Source: Desulfomonilaceae bacterium
GTDB taxonomy: Bacteria; Desulfobacterota; Desulfomonilia; Desulfomonilales; Desulfomonilaceae
Assembly: GCA_041662605.1 (NCBI GenBank)
Contig: JBAZSD010000019.1
Span: forward strand, 1 to 64,000
Length of the DNA: 64,000 nucleotides
Reading direction: 5' to 3'
In this document: one piece after another, positions 32,379 through 41,594 of the stretch
Layout of the letters: each line of letters starts with the position of its first letter
How positions within the stretch are numbered: position 1 is the stretch's first letter
Program-made: the position numbers and the translations under genes
The notes under the pieces: generated by a model
The model's database searches: none
The model's input: the letters and a program-made list of their open reading frames with translations, nothing else
What the model was told of the DNA's origin: nothing

Positions 32379-33713
32379 TCAATAGATGTAAGGAAAAAAT
32401 TTCCAAGTCCGACTCTTGTATTCCTGGTAGTCTGGATAACGTACCTGTAGGCCCCCCTCCTCTTTCCAGGCTTTTAGCGCATAAAGAGCTGTCATGGTCA
32501 CCCAAAGAGGAAAACACCACCTGCTTCCCCAATAGATTACGTAACCTAGAAAAGCGAATATAACCGCTGTGTACATAGGATGCCTAACTCGAGAATAAAT
32601 TCCTGATTTAATCAAGGTTCCACTGCGACGAGGCGCTGCAAATACTCTGAAATTTCTTCCCAGTTCCCTATACGCCAGATAAGCGGCAAAAAAACCACCA
32701 ATACCCAGTATTGCCCCGATCCACCTTTGAGGATCCGAAACGTCACGGACCATATACCACTTTTCGATAGGGGCCAACACCAACATGAGAAACTCTGTGA
32801 TCACATACCCGACTGATATGGCTTTATAGTCTTTGCCCCTACCGCTAGTGTCTCGACTCGATCGTGTCAAGCCAAAGGGACCCTGTCGGGTTGTTCCCCT
32901 ACTTAGCAACATGTAGTAGAGCAATCCCCAGTGCAAGTTATACACCGTCTCAAAGCCCATGCGTCGTAACATCACAGTAACCAATGGTGATCTGTGCCCT
33001 GAAAAGCACATTACCAAAACAGGGCGATCTTTAGGATGACCTGACGCCGCGTCATAAAGCCCGAGCCCCCACGGATAATTTTCCGCTCCATTTAATCTGT
33101 TCCATTGGAACTCAGCCCTGGTTCTTACATCTACAATCCATGTATCTTGAGGCAATTTATGAGCTTTCCAGGGTGACAAAGGCTTGGCGCCGGCTGACAT
33201 GGTGATCACTTCAGCTCCAAGGATGAGCCCTAGAAGTCGAAAAATGATTCCAGACTTTTGAGCATGCGTCGGATTAGGCGGATCAACCTCTGAATCGAGA
33301 TGATGCAATATAAGATATGTTTGCGCTATGAATACAGTGAACAGGGCTACCCAAATCACCCAAACCAACCATGAACTGGTCAACATGGTCACAGTAAAAG
33401 TCAGTAGCAAAATCGCTGATGTGAGGGGGTGTAAGAGAAGTTCTCCGTGCACCTGGGACAAAACGTCAACGTTTCTACCGGAAAAAGGCACGTAAATCAA
33501 ATAGGTTACAAGCTCAAGAACTGAGACTAGAAACAACAGAATTCCCAGCAATCCGGAAAAAACAGCAGCACCAAATCCTAATGTTCCCAAGCGGCTGAAG
33601 GAAAAATCCCCTTGATACCATGCCGATACCACCCAGCACAGCGCCAGGGAATAAAAAATACCGACCAAAGGACGCCGAATTTCGTATTTTTCAATAAGTT
33701 TGAGTAGATTCAA
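32379..33713 (-). CDS. Membrane protein: rhodanese domain fused to an isoprenylcysteine methyltransferase-like domain
   Basis: A 444-residue fusion. Residues 1-190 contain about five hydrophobic helices. Residues 185-275 form a rhodanese domain (TWIVDVRTRAEFQWNRLNGA) with the catalytic cysteine in VMCFSGHRSP (about 233). Residues 300-444 contain three to four more helices and the ICMT/PEMT-like SAM motif SGIYSRVRHPMYTAVIFAF (about 378), then RYPDYQEYKSRTWKFFPY, typical of ICMT-like C-termini. Sulfur transfer plus methylation in one membrane protein suggests a role with sulfur or thiol groups, but no function is known to me. It converges with the HAD gene (13 bp). Confidence 0.8.
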   Translation of the reverse strand: MNLLKLIEKYEIRRPLVGIFYSLALCWVVSAWYQGDFSFSRLGTLGFGAAVFSGLLGILLFLVSVLELVTYLIYVPFSGRNVDVLSQVHGELLLHPLTSAILLLTFTVTMLTSSWLVWVIWVALFTVFIAQTYLILHHLDSEVDPPNPTHAQKSGIIFRLLGLILGAEVITMSAGAKPLSPWKAHKLPQDTWIVDVRTRAEFQWNRLNGAENYPWGLGLYDAASGHPKDRPVLVMCFSGHRSPLVTVMLRRMGFETVYNLHWGLLYYMLLSRGTTRQGPFGLTRSSRDTSGRGKDYKAISVGYVITEFLMLVLAPIEKWYMVRDVSDPQRWIGAILGIGGFFAAYLAYRELGRNFRVFAAPRRSGTLIKSGIYSRVRHPMYTAVIFAFLGYVIYWGSRWCFPLWVTMTALYALKAWKEEGGLQVRYPDYQEYKSRTWKFFPYIY

Positions 33714-33745
33714 GACTTCCGTATATGATCACAAAAGGAAGAAAC

Positions 33746-33771
33746 GGCCTGAATCAATTTTGATTCAGGCC
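33746..33771. terminator. Intrinsic terminator, probably of rpsU
   Basis: A perfect 11-bp stem, GGCCTGAATCA (33746-33756) and TGATTCAGGCC (33761-33771), with a 4-base loop. It lies 38 bp past the rpsU stop. Moderate T-runs occur on both sides (TTTCTTCCTTTT on the minus strand, TTATATTTTC on the plus strand). Confidence 0.75.
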
Positions 33772-33808
33772 TTATATTTTCTTGGGACTGCAGAAATGGT
33801 CCCTTTCA

Positions 33809-34009
33809 CTACCTTGTTCGCATTCTTCTGAGTTTCTTTAGAAGTCGCTTTCTAGCCGCCATAGCTTTTCTTTTCTTCTTCACGCTGGGCTTTTCGTATG
33901 CGCGACGTTTTTTGGTCTCGGTCAGGACGCCAGATTTCTGGACCTGTTTCTTAAATCTTCTCAAAGCATTTTCAAAGGGTTCGTCTTCCTTAACATAAAC
34001 TCCCGGCAT
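33809..34009 (-). CDS. rpsU: 30S ribosomal protein bS21
   Basis: A 66-residue ribosomal protein S21: MPGVYVKEDEPFENALRRFK at the N-terminus, then a very basic C-terminal half (KPSVKKKRKAMAARKRLLKK). The ATG at 34009 with AAAGGAGC upstream gives the standard protein; 19 extra upstream codons in frame are not part of it. S21 helps mRNA recruitment on the 30S subunit. It stands alone, followed by a strong terminator. Confidence 0.96.
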   Translation of the reverse strand: MPGVYVKEDEPFENALRRFKKQVQKSGVLTETKKRRAYEKPSVKKKRKAMAARKRLLKKLRRMRTR

Positions 34010-34395
34010 TCTAAGAAGCTCCTTTCGTTCAATAAAAAACACTACAGACGAATCTAAGACTATCAAATCATGCTGGGACCTTCAGGAACAATGTGATTAC
34101 TATATCCCAACATCAGTTTAGACGTCTATGAACGTTTTGAGTTGTAAAACGTGCCTACTTGTTCACCAGAGATGGAGGACAAGCGTGGAAACTTTATCTA
34201 TGAATTTTAATATTGATGGATATTATGGATGGAAGTATCAAATCCCTTCGTTTCAGTGAAGCCACGCTAATCAGCCGATACTTTGGCTCACCTATATGGT
34301 GTTTCGGAGAGAACTCCATGGGGAATAATCACTATAATCCCAAATATTAAACAACTAGCTCCGGGAGGTCAAGAGAAAAATTCCCGCTCCAACAG
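34010..34395. other. Intergenic region upstream of rpsU
   Basis: 386 bp between pyrE and rpsU (both minus). It must hold the rpsU promoter, but no hexamer pair stands out. No open frame with a ribosome site and no structured RNA is recognised. Confidence 0.5.
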
Positions 34396-35148
34396 CTACT
34401 TCCTGAAACTCATAAGAGCTACCTGCTCCTGTGCCAGTCTGTCCTGAAACGAAACCGGATCGGCAAGATAATCCCGAATTATCTCCCATTCCGCCGGATT
34501 CAAAATTCCTTTCAGAAGATCCAGACCCATGCTCTTGAAAGGTATAAGACTCACGATACTGAACCCTGCCGATTCAGCGGCTTGAGTCGCCCCCTGTTCA
34601 CGGTCTATGAGCACCAGAGCTTTCCTGCAAGATACGTCCTTCAAGCCTCGCGTCCTTATCTCATGCTTGATTTGTTCAAAGGCTACCAGTTTACTATCAA
34701 ACCTTGTGACAAGGTCATCTACCAAAGCTAGGGTGTCCCCCTCGTGGATCTCTCCTTCCACGAGAGTATGTTCACCATATTGCGTTATGGTCTCCCTAAA
34801 ATCTTCTACAGATTTGACCCCTTCAATCTTTCGTGTAAAACCTCCCGGCATCTTTCCGGCAAGGCTCATACCAGCCACTATGGGAACCCCCGCCATGGCT
34901 ATGCCAATGAACCGTTTAACCTCAGGAGCCTCGTACATAGCCATTTTAGCCATGGCTCCACAGACTTCTGCAAAGACTTCAGGATAAGAAATTAATGGAC
35001 GAAGCTGTATGTAAAGAGGACTGTAAAGGCCGGATATAAGCGTCCATCCATCCGGTTTATCCCTGTAAAACGTTCTGATCATCCGGTTCTCATACAACAG
35101 GCCCAGGATCCTTCGGGCTATTTCCGGTTTCTCTTCAATCCATGACAT
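34396..35148 (-). CDS. pyrE: Orotate phosphoribosyltransferase-like protein
   Basis: A 250-residue type I phosphoribosyltransferase. The PRPP-binding motif is TLALVDDLVTRFDSK (about residues 135-150; VDD in place of the usual VEDV). Upstream conserved parts are SGLYSPLYIQLRPLISYP (substrate side, about 38-55) and IGIAMAGVPIVAGMSL (about 80). The TRKIEGVKS segment holds basic PRPP contacts. This matches OPRT, which makes OMP in pyrimidine synthesis, though it is longer than the ~210-residue E. coli enzyme because of a C-terminal extension (about 215-250). A pyrE-like role is likely; another base is possible. Confidence 0.8.
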   Translation of the reverse strand: MSWIEEKPEIARRILGLLYENRMIRTFYRDKPDGWTLISGLYSPLYIQLRPLISYPEVFAEVCGAMAKMAMYEAPEVKRFIGIAMAGVPIVAGMSLAGKMPGGFTRKIEGVKSVEDFRETITQYGEHTLVEGEIHEGDTLALVDDLVTRFDSKLVAFEQIKHEIRTRGLKDVSCRKALVLIDREQGATQAAESAGFSIVSLIPFKSMGLDLLKGILNPAEWEIIRDYLADPVSFQDRLAQEQVALMSFRK

Positions 35149-35259
35149 GGCGGCCTCCGTATCCAGGCTTAAGATTCCTCAAGTTGACTAGTTACATACA
35201 ATATATTATTTTTGAAGCGCTAAGAATAGCAAGACAGATTGAATTTTAAGGAACTTTTT

Positions 35260-36849
35260 ATGCTGCAAGGCAAAGACGTACTAGTTGTTGGAGCCCGAGA
35301 AGGGGGCTATGGGTCATCTATTGGTAGGGCCATGACCCGTGCCGGCGCTAGAGTTTTCGGGACTTCGCTGGATCCGGAAAACCCCAAGGAGCGAGCCTTT
35401 TTTCAGAGCGCGGGAATTACGCTCCTTCCAATCCCTCTAAGGTTTGACAGCGACCGCCGAAATTCAGTGTTGAAATCTTTGGGACAAATTCAGGATGCGC
35501 TTCGCTCGGAGGGTGTTGAGAGACTGGAGGCCGTCGTTCACACAGTGGCTGGTGGTTTCCCAAGACAACCCTCGGTAATGAAAGCCGTTGGTCAGATATT
35601 GAAAGGCCAGGAGACATTTAACCGTATGGCGACCGCTGTCAAGCGTAATGTCTATTACGTCAACGCTGGTTCTTTCACGGACCTGGTAGATGGACTAGGA
35701 GCTTTGTTGGGAGCCGATACACATTTGACGGCGCTTACATATAGAGGTGACTTGCCCTATTTCATAACTGAAACCAAGGCTTATCTTGAGAGGCTTTCCG
35801 AGCGGATGGCGCGTGAAGGGAAACGTACTCTGGTAGCGGCTCTGCCTGAAGCATGGACCCAATCGTCACAGTTTTTCACGGGAATTGAACTTGCCGTCAT
35901 ATACCATTATTTGACTGAGCTGAAGCCCATTGATTCGTTTGATACTGACATTGAACCTTCTTTCCGATCAATGGAAAAATCATTGTCTTCAGTGGACAAT
36001 GCTGAGGAGCTTATGAAATGGATTGACGCCAGGCTTCACGCCCGGTGGAGATCCATCGTAGAAACAGCCAATGTTCTTGATCTTAACGAGTTCGTGACCG
36101 GGTTATTTGCCGAAATGAGAGCCGATGGATCCTTTGCAATATTGAGAAGGGCGGTTGAGATCATTTCAGACTTTGTCAGGGAAGCTTCTGGAACAATTTT
36201 CGTTAAAAAATTCCTCGTTTCCGGCGCCTACTCCGCCGGTGATGTGAGGCAGGTAAAGTATAGGGATTTGAGTGGAAAAACTGACATAGGATTGGCGTCC
36301 ACAAGACCGCCCAAAATTCCCAAAACATCCTGTGACACGAAATGGCTGAAGTTTGAGAAGTCGGAAATCGCCAAGACTCTCAATATGTACGGCCCTAATT
36401 TCTTGTTTCTGGACAGGGTAATAATGGAAGACGGGGAACTTCGTGAGGGCATGCTCGGTTTTGCTCGCTACACTGTGCCTACTCCCGAGCAAAACCCCTT
36501 AATGAAAGAGCATTTTGTAAACATGCCGGTTTTTGGTGGACATCTTCAGATGGAGGCGGTCGCGCAATTTGCCGCTTTCATGGTCTTACGACTGCTGAAA
36601 ACGCCACGGGTGTTCCCAATCCTCACGGGGACAGCATTTCCCGACCTGAATACGATGGCCCCTCCTGGAGAGACTCTAACCATAGTAGGACGAATTAGCA
36701 TGCGTGACAAACGGGACTTGGTTCTGGAGGCCTTTATTGAAAACAGGTTTGCCCGCACTTATGGAACGATAAAAGGTATGGTTTTAAATGAAAGGCTTGT
36801 CAAAAAAATGCTTGCTTCTTTTGACTCAGGGGGATCAGATACTGACTGA
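35260..36849 (+). CDS. Fusion of SDR/enoyl-reductase-like and FabZ-like dehydratase domains
   Basis: A 529-residue two-domain protein (ATG 35260, AAGGA upstream). Residues 1-230 form a Rossmann domain with VLVVGAREGGYGSSIGRAMT (nucleotide loop), VHTVAGGFP and a Tyr/Lys-containing PYFITETKAYLERL helix, resembling FabI-type enoyl reductases but with altered Tyr-Lys spacing. Residues 370-525 form a hotdog domain: NFLFLDRVIMEDGEL then EHFVNMPVFGGHLQMEAVAQ, in which His418 and Glu432 align with the FabZ/FabA catalytic pair. The fusion could perform consecutive dehydration and enoyl reduction in fatty-acyl elongation. The two domains are usually separate proteins. Confidence 0.78.
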   Translation: MLQGKDVLVVGAREGGYGSSIGRAMTRAGARVFGTSLDPENPKERAFFQSAGITLLPIPLRFDSDRRNSVLKSLGQIQDALRSEGVERLEAVVHTVAGGFPRQPSVMKAVGQILKGQETFNRMATAVKRNVYYVNAGSFTDLVDGLGALLGADTHLTALTYRGDLPYFITETKAYLERLSERMAREGKRTLVAALPEAWTQSSQFFTGIELAVIYHYLTELKPIDSFDTDIEPSFRSMEKSLSSVDNAEELMKWIDARLHARWRSIVETANVLDLNEFVTGLFAEMRADGSFAILRRAVEIISDFVREASGTIFVKKFLVSGAYSAGDVRQVKYRDLSGKTDIGLASTRPPKIPKTSCDTKWLKFEKSEIAKTLNMYGPNFLFLDRVIMEDGELREGMLGFARYTVPTPEQNPLMKEHFVNMPVFGGHLQMEAVAQFAAFMVLRLLKTPRVFPILTGTAFPDLNTMAPPGETLTIVGRISMRDKRDLVLEAFIENRFARTYGTIKGMVLNERLVKKMLASFDSGGSDTD

Positions 36850-36955
36850 TCAGTTGACATTCTAGTCCGGTATTTCTCGCATGCTTCAACTGCGATTGAA
36901 CTGATCAAGCGTTTAGACCTGGATTCTTTCAGGCAGCTTAAAGTGGAAAGAGACA

Positions 36956-38014
36956 ATGACTGCGCAACGGTGGGATATCACTCAATCCCAGGCCAAGCTT
37001 GCTGAACTGGCTTCCCTCCTTGAAGGACTGAATCAGAGGAGGTTCCTTATTCTCTCTCACAACAACCCTGATCCAGATACGCTAGCCGGCGCTTTTGGGT
37101 TTTCTTACCTTCTTCAGAAAAAATTCAACATCAAATGCGTCATGGGCTATGGCGGTGTTTTGACCAGGTCGGAAAACAAGGCTATGGTCACTAGGTTGAG
37201 GATTCCAACGACCAGACTGCGTTTGCAAGATTTGTCCCCATACCGAACAATAGCGCTGATCGACGGGCAGCCTTTGACAGGTAACAATCTGATGGTGACG
37301 AGATCACATCTTCCTTTAATAGTTGTAGATCATCACCCGTTACGAAAGCAGTCACTGAAATCCAAATTCCACGATGTCCGCCCTGATTATGGTTCTACAT
37401 CGTCAATAATTGCCGAATACCTCATGGCGGCAGAGTTGACACCATCCCGAGCAGTAGCAACCGCATTATTGTACGGCATAAAAACTGACACAAATTCGCT
37501 GATAAGAAGCTGTTGCAAGGCTGACCATTTCGCTTTTAATTATCTTTCCACACTCTCGAATCCTAGAGTCCTAGGTGCGATAGAGAAGCCCCCTCTCCCC
37601 ATAAATTACTTCCGTGATTTTCAGAAAGGACTTTCGAATACGCTAGTTTTCCGAGACGTCGCCTGTTCTTTAATAGGAAGGGTCAAAACGGACTCCATCA
37701 TTCCGGAACTTGCGGATTTGTTGTTAAGAATCGAAGGAGTGACATGGTCTTTGTGCATGGGTGAGTTTGAAGAAATGATGCTTATATCGTTGAGGTCAAA
37801 AGCCAGAACACAGCAAGCCGGAGCAGTGTTAGGAAAACTTGTGGGGAAAACCGGATCCGCCGGGGGTCACAGGGAAATGGCTGGAGGCCAAATTCCGTTG
37901 GTTAACTTGAGCGATCAACAAAAAAGCCAATTGCCATCCAAATTAATCATGAAATTCCTCAAATTGCTAAAAAGGGAAAATGCAAATCCAAAGCCCTTGG
38001 TCCGAAGCGACTAA
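36956..38014 (+). CDS. DHH-family phosphoesterase (NrnA-like)
   Basis: A 352-residue DHH/DHHA1 phosphoesterase. The N-terminal metal motifs are SHNNPDPDTLAGAFG (about 32-46), ALIDGQPLTG (about 101) and the signature DHH in VVDHHPL (Asp125, His126, His127). The C-terminal DHHA1 domain has GSAGGHREMAGGQIPL (about 300). NrnA-like enzymes degrade nanoRNAs, pAp or cyclic dinucleotides using Mn. The first motif NNPDPD fits the NrnA type. It stands between the SDR-hotdog gene (107 bp) and a convergent dehydrogenase. Confidence 0.9.
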   Translation: MTAQRWDITQSQAKLAELASLLEGLNQRRFLILSHNNPDPDTLAGAFGFSYLLQKKFNIKCVMGYGGVLTRSENKAMVTRLRIPTTRLRLQDLSPYRTIALIDGQPLTGNNLMVTRSHLPLIVVDHHPLRKQSLKSKFHDVRPDYGSTSSIIAEYLMAAELTPSRAVATALLYGIKTDTNSLIRSCCKADHFAFNYLSTLSNPRVLGAIEKPPLPINYFRDFQKGLSNTLVFRDVACSLIGRVKTDSIIPELADLLLRIEGVTWSLCMGEFEEMMLISLRSKARTQQAGAVLGKLVGKTGSAGGHREMAGGQIPLVNLSDQQKSQLPSKLIMKFLKLLKRENANPKPLVRSD

Positions 38015-38045
38015 GATTGACCTTATATGGAAATTCGCCAGAAAA

Positions 38046-39014
38046 TCAATTGTTTGTGGAAACCGCGTCGAGATTTACACAATAATTCGGAGTTTCATTT
38101 CGAGACAACCTAATTATATTCTCCCTGACCTGCTCCCCAATCGCCACGTAATTCTGTCTCGTCACACCAGCGACATGGGGAGTCGCTAGTACATTGCTCA
38201 TGCCAAGAAGAGGATGATGTGGATCGACCGGTTCCGTGGCAAAAACATCCAATCCCGCCCCTGCTATTGAGCCGTCTCTAAGGGCGGAGATCAAATCCTC
38301 CTCGTTTATTACCGGTCCACGAGATACGTTGATTACAAAAGCGGAGTTCTTCATTGTTTCGAAGAGTTTTCTGTCAAAAAGATTACGCGTCGCATCGGTG
38401 AGAATTACGGTCGACACGACAAAATCGGATTCCGCCGCCATCTCTAAAATGTCCGTTGGCTTACCAGCCCTTCTGATTCCGATTTCTTTTTCCAGTTCTG
38501 TGTCAGGTGTTTTTCTTGACACATCTACAACCATTCCCAATGGAATTAAACGACGTGCCAGCGCTCGACCTACCTTGCCTAAACCAACTATTAGCGCTGT
38601 TTTCCCGAACAGCGCTTCCCCCATAGGGGAACCGCAGACTCCTTTTTTCAGAGAGTCAAAACACTGATTAATCTTTCGAGAAACTCCCATCATGAGAAAA
38701 ACGGCGTGTTCCGCCGTCGATTCAGCATTCGGAGTAACGTCACCCGGAACATTGCAGACAAGTATGCCCATTTCTGAAGCCGCTCCAACATCAACGCCCT
38801 CAAGTCCAACACCCCACTGCTGCACCAGCTTCACAGTCCCGCTGTCCATTACTGACCGTTCTACTCTTGTCATAAGGGGTATCAGCACGTTAGCGTCCCT
38901 GCTTTCTTTCGGTAAGTCTTCATCTGGACAACTCATGACTTTATGCTCAGGCAGTAATTTTGACAAAAGCTGAACTGATTCAGCAAAGGTAGTCCCACAA
39001 AACAAAATTTTCAT
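38046..39014 (-). CDS. D-isomer-specific 2-hydroxyacid dehydrogenase
   Basis: A 322-residue NAD-dependent dehydrogenase of the D-2-hydroxyacid family (SerA/GhrA/PdxB-like). The nucleotide fingerprint is IVGLGKVGRALARRLIPLG (about 140). The catalytic triad is Arg in INVSRGPVINEEDL (about 235), Glu in LDVFATEPVDPHHPL (about 264) and His in ATPHVAGVTRQNY (about 283). It lacks the C-terminal ACT domain of long phosphoglycerate dehydrogenases. Substrate not determined (glyoxylate, hydroxypyruvate or lactate-like). Confidence 0.92.
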   Translation of the reverse strand: MKILFCGTTFAESVQLLSKLLPEHKVMSCPDEDLPKESRDANVLIPLMTRVERSVMDSGTVKLVQQWGVGLEGVDVGAASEMGILVCNVPGDVTPNAESTAEHAVFLMMGVSRKINQCFDSLKKGVCGSPMGEALFGKTALIVGLGKVGRALARRLIPLGMVVDVSRKTPDTELEKEIGIRRAGKPTDILEMAAESDFVVSTVILTDATRNLFDRKLFETMKNSAFVINVSRGPVINEEDLISALRDGSIAGAGLDVFATEPVDPHHPLLGMSNVLATPHVAGVTRQNYVAIGEQVRENIIRLSRNETPNYCVNLDAVSTNN

Positions 39015-39061
39015 ACCCTTCCTCTCATTCGTCGTAATCCGGCTGAATTAATGCGTCCCTG

Positions 39062-39496
39062 TTAATACCGCCCTATCTCCGTGTAAGTAAAACCTGGGCT
39101 TCCATCTATAGGACAAACATTTGCGTCGAGGTAGGCTGTGATTGGAAATAACGGACAAGTGTTTCCTGGAACTAGAAACCTGGGAAGTTCCATCCCGAGT
39201 AATTCAGATCTTCCATTTCCATATCTCTTTGCCAAAAGAGGTTCTCCTGAGGAAGGCGCTCCCGGATCTATCGGGATTTTAATGTTCCGGATCTGACGAT
39301 TCCTTTCACAGACAACTATAATACTTTGAATGTTGTGAGCCTGGTCAACTCCATCAGCGCCCTGAATAAGGCGTCCCCTGTAACCGCAATTGACACATGA
39401 GAGTTCCAAAACAGCAACCTCAGATTGGACGCTCATTGGAAACAGGAAAAGGGACACCATCACGACAACCGGAAGAAAGCGACTTCGATTAACCAT
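39062..39496 (-). CDS. Secreted cysteine-containing hypothetical protein
   Basis: A 144-residue protein with a signal peptide (MVNRSRFLPVVVMVSLFLFP, then MSVQSE). The mature part begins with LELSCVNCGYRGRLIQG, a zinc-ribbon or disulfide-like CxxC, and has further Cys at about 63, 114 and 128. I do not recognise the family. It lies downstream of dxr on the same strand (104 bp gap), where rseP is found in many relatives; it is not rseP. Confidence 0.65.
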   Translation of the reverse strand: MVNRSRFLPVVVMVSLFLFPMSVQSEVAVLELSCVNCGYRGRLIQGADGVDQAHNIQSIIVVCERNRQIRNIKIPIDPGAPSSGEPLLAKRYGNGRSELLGMELPRFLVPGNTCPLFPITAYLDANVCPIDGSPGFTYTEIGRY

Positions 39497-39600
39497 CTCT
39501 GTTTACCGTTCCCACCTTTTAAGAAATTGTTGCGCTGAGTGGTTTTTTTATATGTCTTGAGGATAGAAATCAATAGGCTGTTTTAAAAAACAGATCGCCA

Positions 39601-40767
39601 TCAAATCGGTCTGTCCCACTTTGTATGGACTGTCTTTTTTACTTCATCATGAAATTGCTCTATGTCGTCGAGCGAAACCAGACTCGAACAGGGAATCGAA
39701 TCCAAGGCGTCGAGACAAATCCTGGCTATTGATGAAAAGGGTATACGGCCTCTCAGAAACAATTCGACAGCCACTTCATCAGCAGCGTTCAATATCACAG
39801 GACTTACGGTCTCATTGTATAACAGGGAGTCATATGCCGCCTTGAGTAGAGGAAACTTCTCCATGTCGGGTTTCTCGAATGTAAAAGCCTCGATCTTTGT
39901 AAAATCGAGAGGCATGGTTCCAGAGCAAATTCGACGCGGAAAACCCAGAGCATAACTAATAGGGACCTTCATGTCGGTTGCCCCGATTTGAGCTAATATC
40001 GAACCATCCGTGAATTCCACCATTGAATGCACCAGACTTTGTGGATGAATCACAACCTCAATCTTTTCGGGTCGAACATCGAAAAGCCAACGGGTTTCTA
40101 TAACCTCCAGGCCCTTGTTCATAAGTGTGGCGCTATCCACTGTGACCTTGGGGCCCATTTTCCACCGGGGATGGTTCAAGGTTTCTTCTTTCGTGACATT
40201 GAGCATGTCTTCCGGCGTTTTTCGCAGAAACGGCCCTCCAGACGCAGTGAGCAATATTCTTTGGACTTTGTGATCCGTATACCCCTGGAGGCACTGAAAA
40301 ATAGCTGACTCCTCGGAATCCACCGGCGTTAGTGAAATATTGGAATCCCGAACCTGTTCCATGAAAATTCCGCCGGCCATAACCAAAACTTCTTTTGTAG
40401 CCAAGGCTAAATCCTTGCCGGCAGAAACGGTCTTGAATGCGGGACGCAAGCCCACACTACCAGGAAGGGCCCCTACAACCAGATCAGCGGCGTCAAAGGT
40501 AGCCGCGGCGCTGAGTCCCTCATGACCAAAAAGCATTTCAGTCGATTCGGACAGGTCTTTTACACGATCACGAAGTTTGTTTAGAACCTTTTCGTTGGGA
40601 ACAGATATCAGGCAGGGGCGGAATTCCCGAACCTGAGACTCTATTAGGTCTACGTTTGAACCGGTAGCCAGGGCTACAATTTCTAGAGAATCAGGATTGC
40701 ATCGAACTACATCGAGAGCTTGAACCCCAATTGACCCGGTTGATCCAAGAATCGAAATTCGTTTCAT
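39601..40767 (-). CDS. dxr: 1-deoxy-D-xylulose-5-phosphate reductoisomerase
   Basis: A 388-residue enzyme of the MEP isoprenoid pathway, converting DXP to MEP with NADPH. NADPH motif ILGSTGSIGVQALDVV at the N-terminus; metal/substrate residues in DSEESAIFQCLQGY (about 150); flexible loop TASGGPFLRKTPEDM (about 175); metal-site helix NHPRWKMGPKVTVDSATLMN then KGLEVIE (about 203). Full length. Its start overlaps the cdsA stop (TGATG). Confidence 0.97.
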   Translation of the reverse strand: MKRISILGSTGSIGVQALDVVRCNPDSLEIVALATGSNVDLIESQVREFRPCLISVPNEKVLNKLRDRVKDLSESTEMLFGHEGLSAAATFDAADLVVGALPGSVGLRPAFKTVSAGKDLALATKEVLVMAGGIFMEQVRDSNISLTPVDSEESAIFQCLQGYTDHKVQRILLTASGGPFLRKTPEDMLNVTKEETLNHPRWKMGPKVTVDSATLMNKGLEVIETRWLFDVRPEKIEVVIHPQSLVHSMVEFTDGSILAQIGATDMKVPISYALGFPRRICSGTMPLDFTKIEAFTFEKPDMEKFPLLKAAYDSLLYNETVSPVILNAADEVAVELFLRGRIPFSSIARICLDALDSIPCSSLVSLDDIEQFHDEVKKTVHTKWDRPI

Positions 40768-41576
40768 CAGAAGATCCCATAACCCGAGAAAATCATGAAG
40801 TAGAAGACTATAGGAATCGACGGGATGAGACTGTCCGCCCGATCCAAAACCCCACCATGTCCCGGTATTATTGAACCAAAATCTTTGATTTCAAGCCTTC
40901 TCTTCAATGCTGAAGCGCAAAGATCACCCACTGGAGCTACCACCGCAAGCAGTATAGTCAACTCTAGTAAAGCTCCTAGGGGTGGGAATGATGGGACAAT
41001 GATTTTCATCAATATCATACCGGCCAAACTTCCAACGAAACCACCTATTAACCCCTCAACAGTTTTGGAAGGGCTTACATGAGCGGACAAACGGCGCCTA
41101 CCGAAGTGTTTTCCCCCGAAATAAGCGCCGGCGTCTCCGAGACACACTACGACAAGCGCAAATATGATCCACAAATAACCGGCGTCGGCTCGTCCGATAA
41201 GAATGGCATGGGCTAGAGGGATGGTTACGTAAGCGCTGGCGAATATCATCTGTGAAACCGATTCAATGGTGTTTTCAATGACATTGTACGAAAAAAGATG
41301 AATCGCGAGGATTAAGAGAGGACAAAAAACCACTACACTAGCAATAGCCGTTATGGGAACAACACAAAAAAGCAGCAGAATTATGATCGTGAGAACCATG
41401 AGTAGCGATTTGGCAAAGATTCCTCTTAGGCCCGAAAGTTTTGAAGCAAGTTCCCAAACAGCAACTAAAGCGAAAGCAGCGACAAGGATTGAAATCCCAG
41501 TTGATCCGCCCCATATAAGGGTCGGCAGTATTATCGCCGCCAGCACGGCGGCCGCAAGTATCCTTACACCGAGCAT
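40767..41576 (-). CDS. cdsA: Phosphatidate cytidylyltransferase
   Basis: A 269-residue inner-membrane enzyme making CDP-diacylglycerol. About eight hydrophobic segments; the family signature SALKRRLEIKDFGSIIPGHG then GVLDRADS lies near the C-terminus (about 220-250) with the conserved KD and DR residues. Sits 18 bp after uppS and overlaps dxr in the housekeeping cluster. Confidence 0.96.
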   Translation of the reverse strand: MLGVRILAAAVLAAIILPTLIWGGSTGISILVAAFALVAVWELASKLSGLRGIFAKSLLMVLTIIILLLFCVVPITAIASVVVFCPLLILAIHLFSYNVIENTIESVSQMIFASAYVTIPLAHAILIGRADAGYLWIIFALVVVCLGDAGAYFGGKHFGRRRLSAHVSPSKTVEGLIGGFVGSLAGMILMKIIVPSFPPLGALLELTILLAVVAPVGDLCASALKRRLEIKDFGSIIPGHGGVLDRADSLIPSIPIVFYFMIFSGYGIF

Positions 41577-41594
41577 TTGCGTTCCTTGTTAAAC

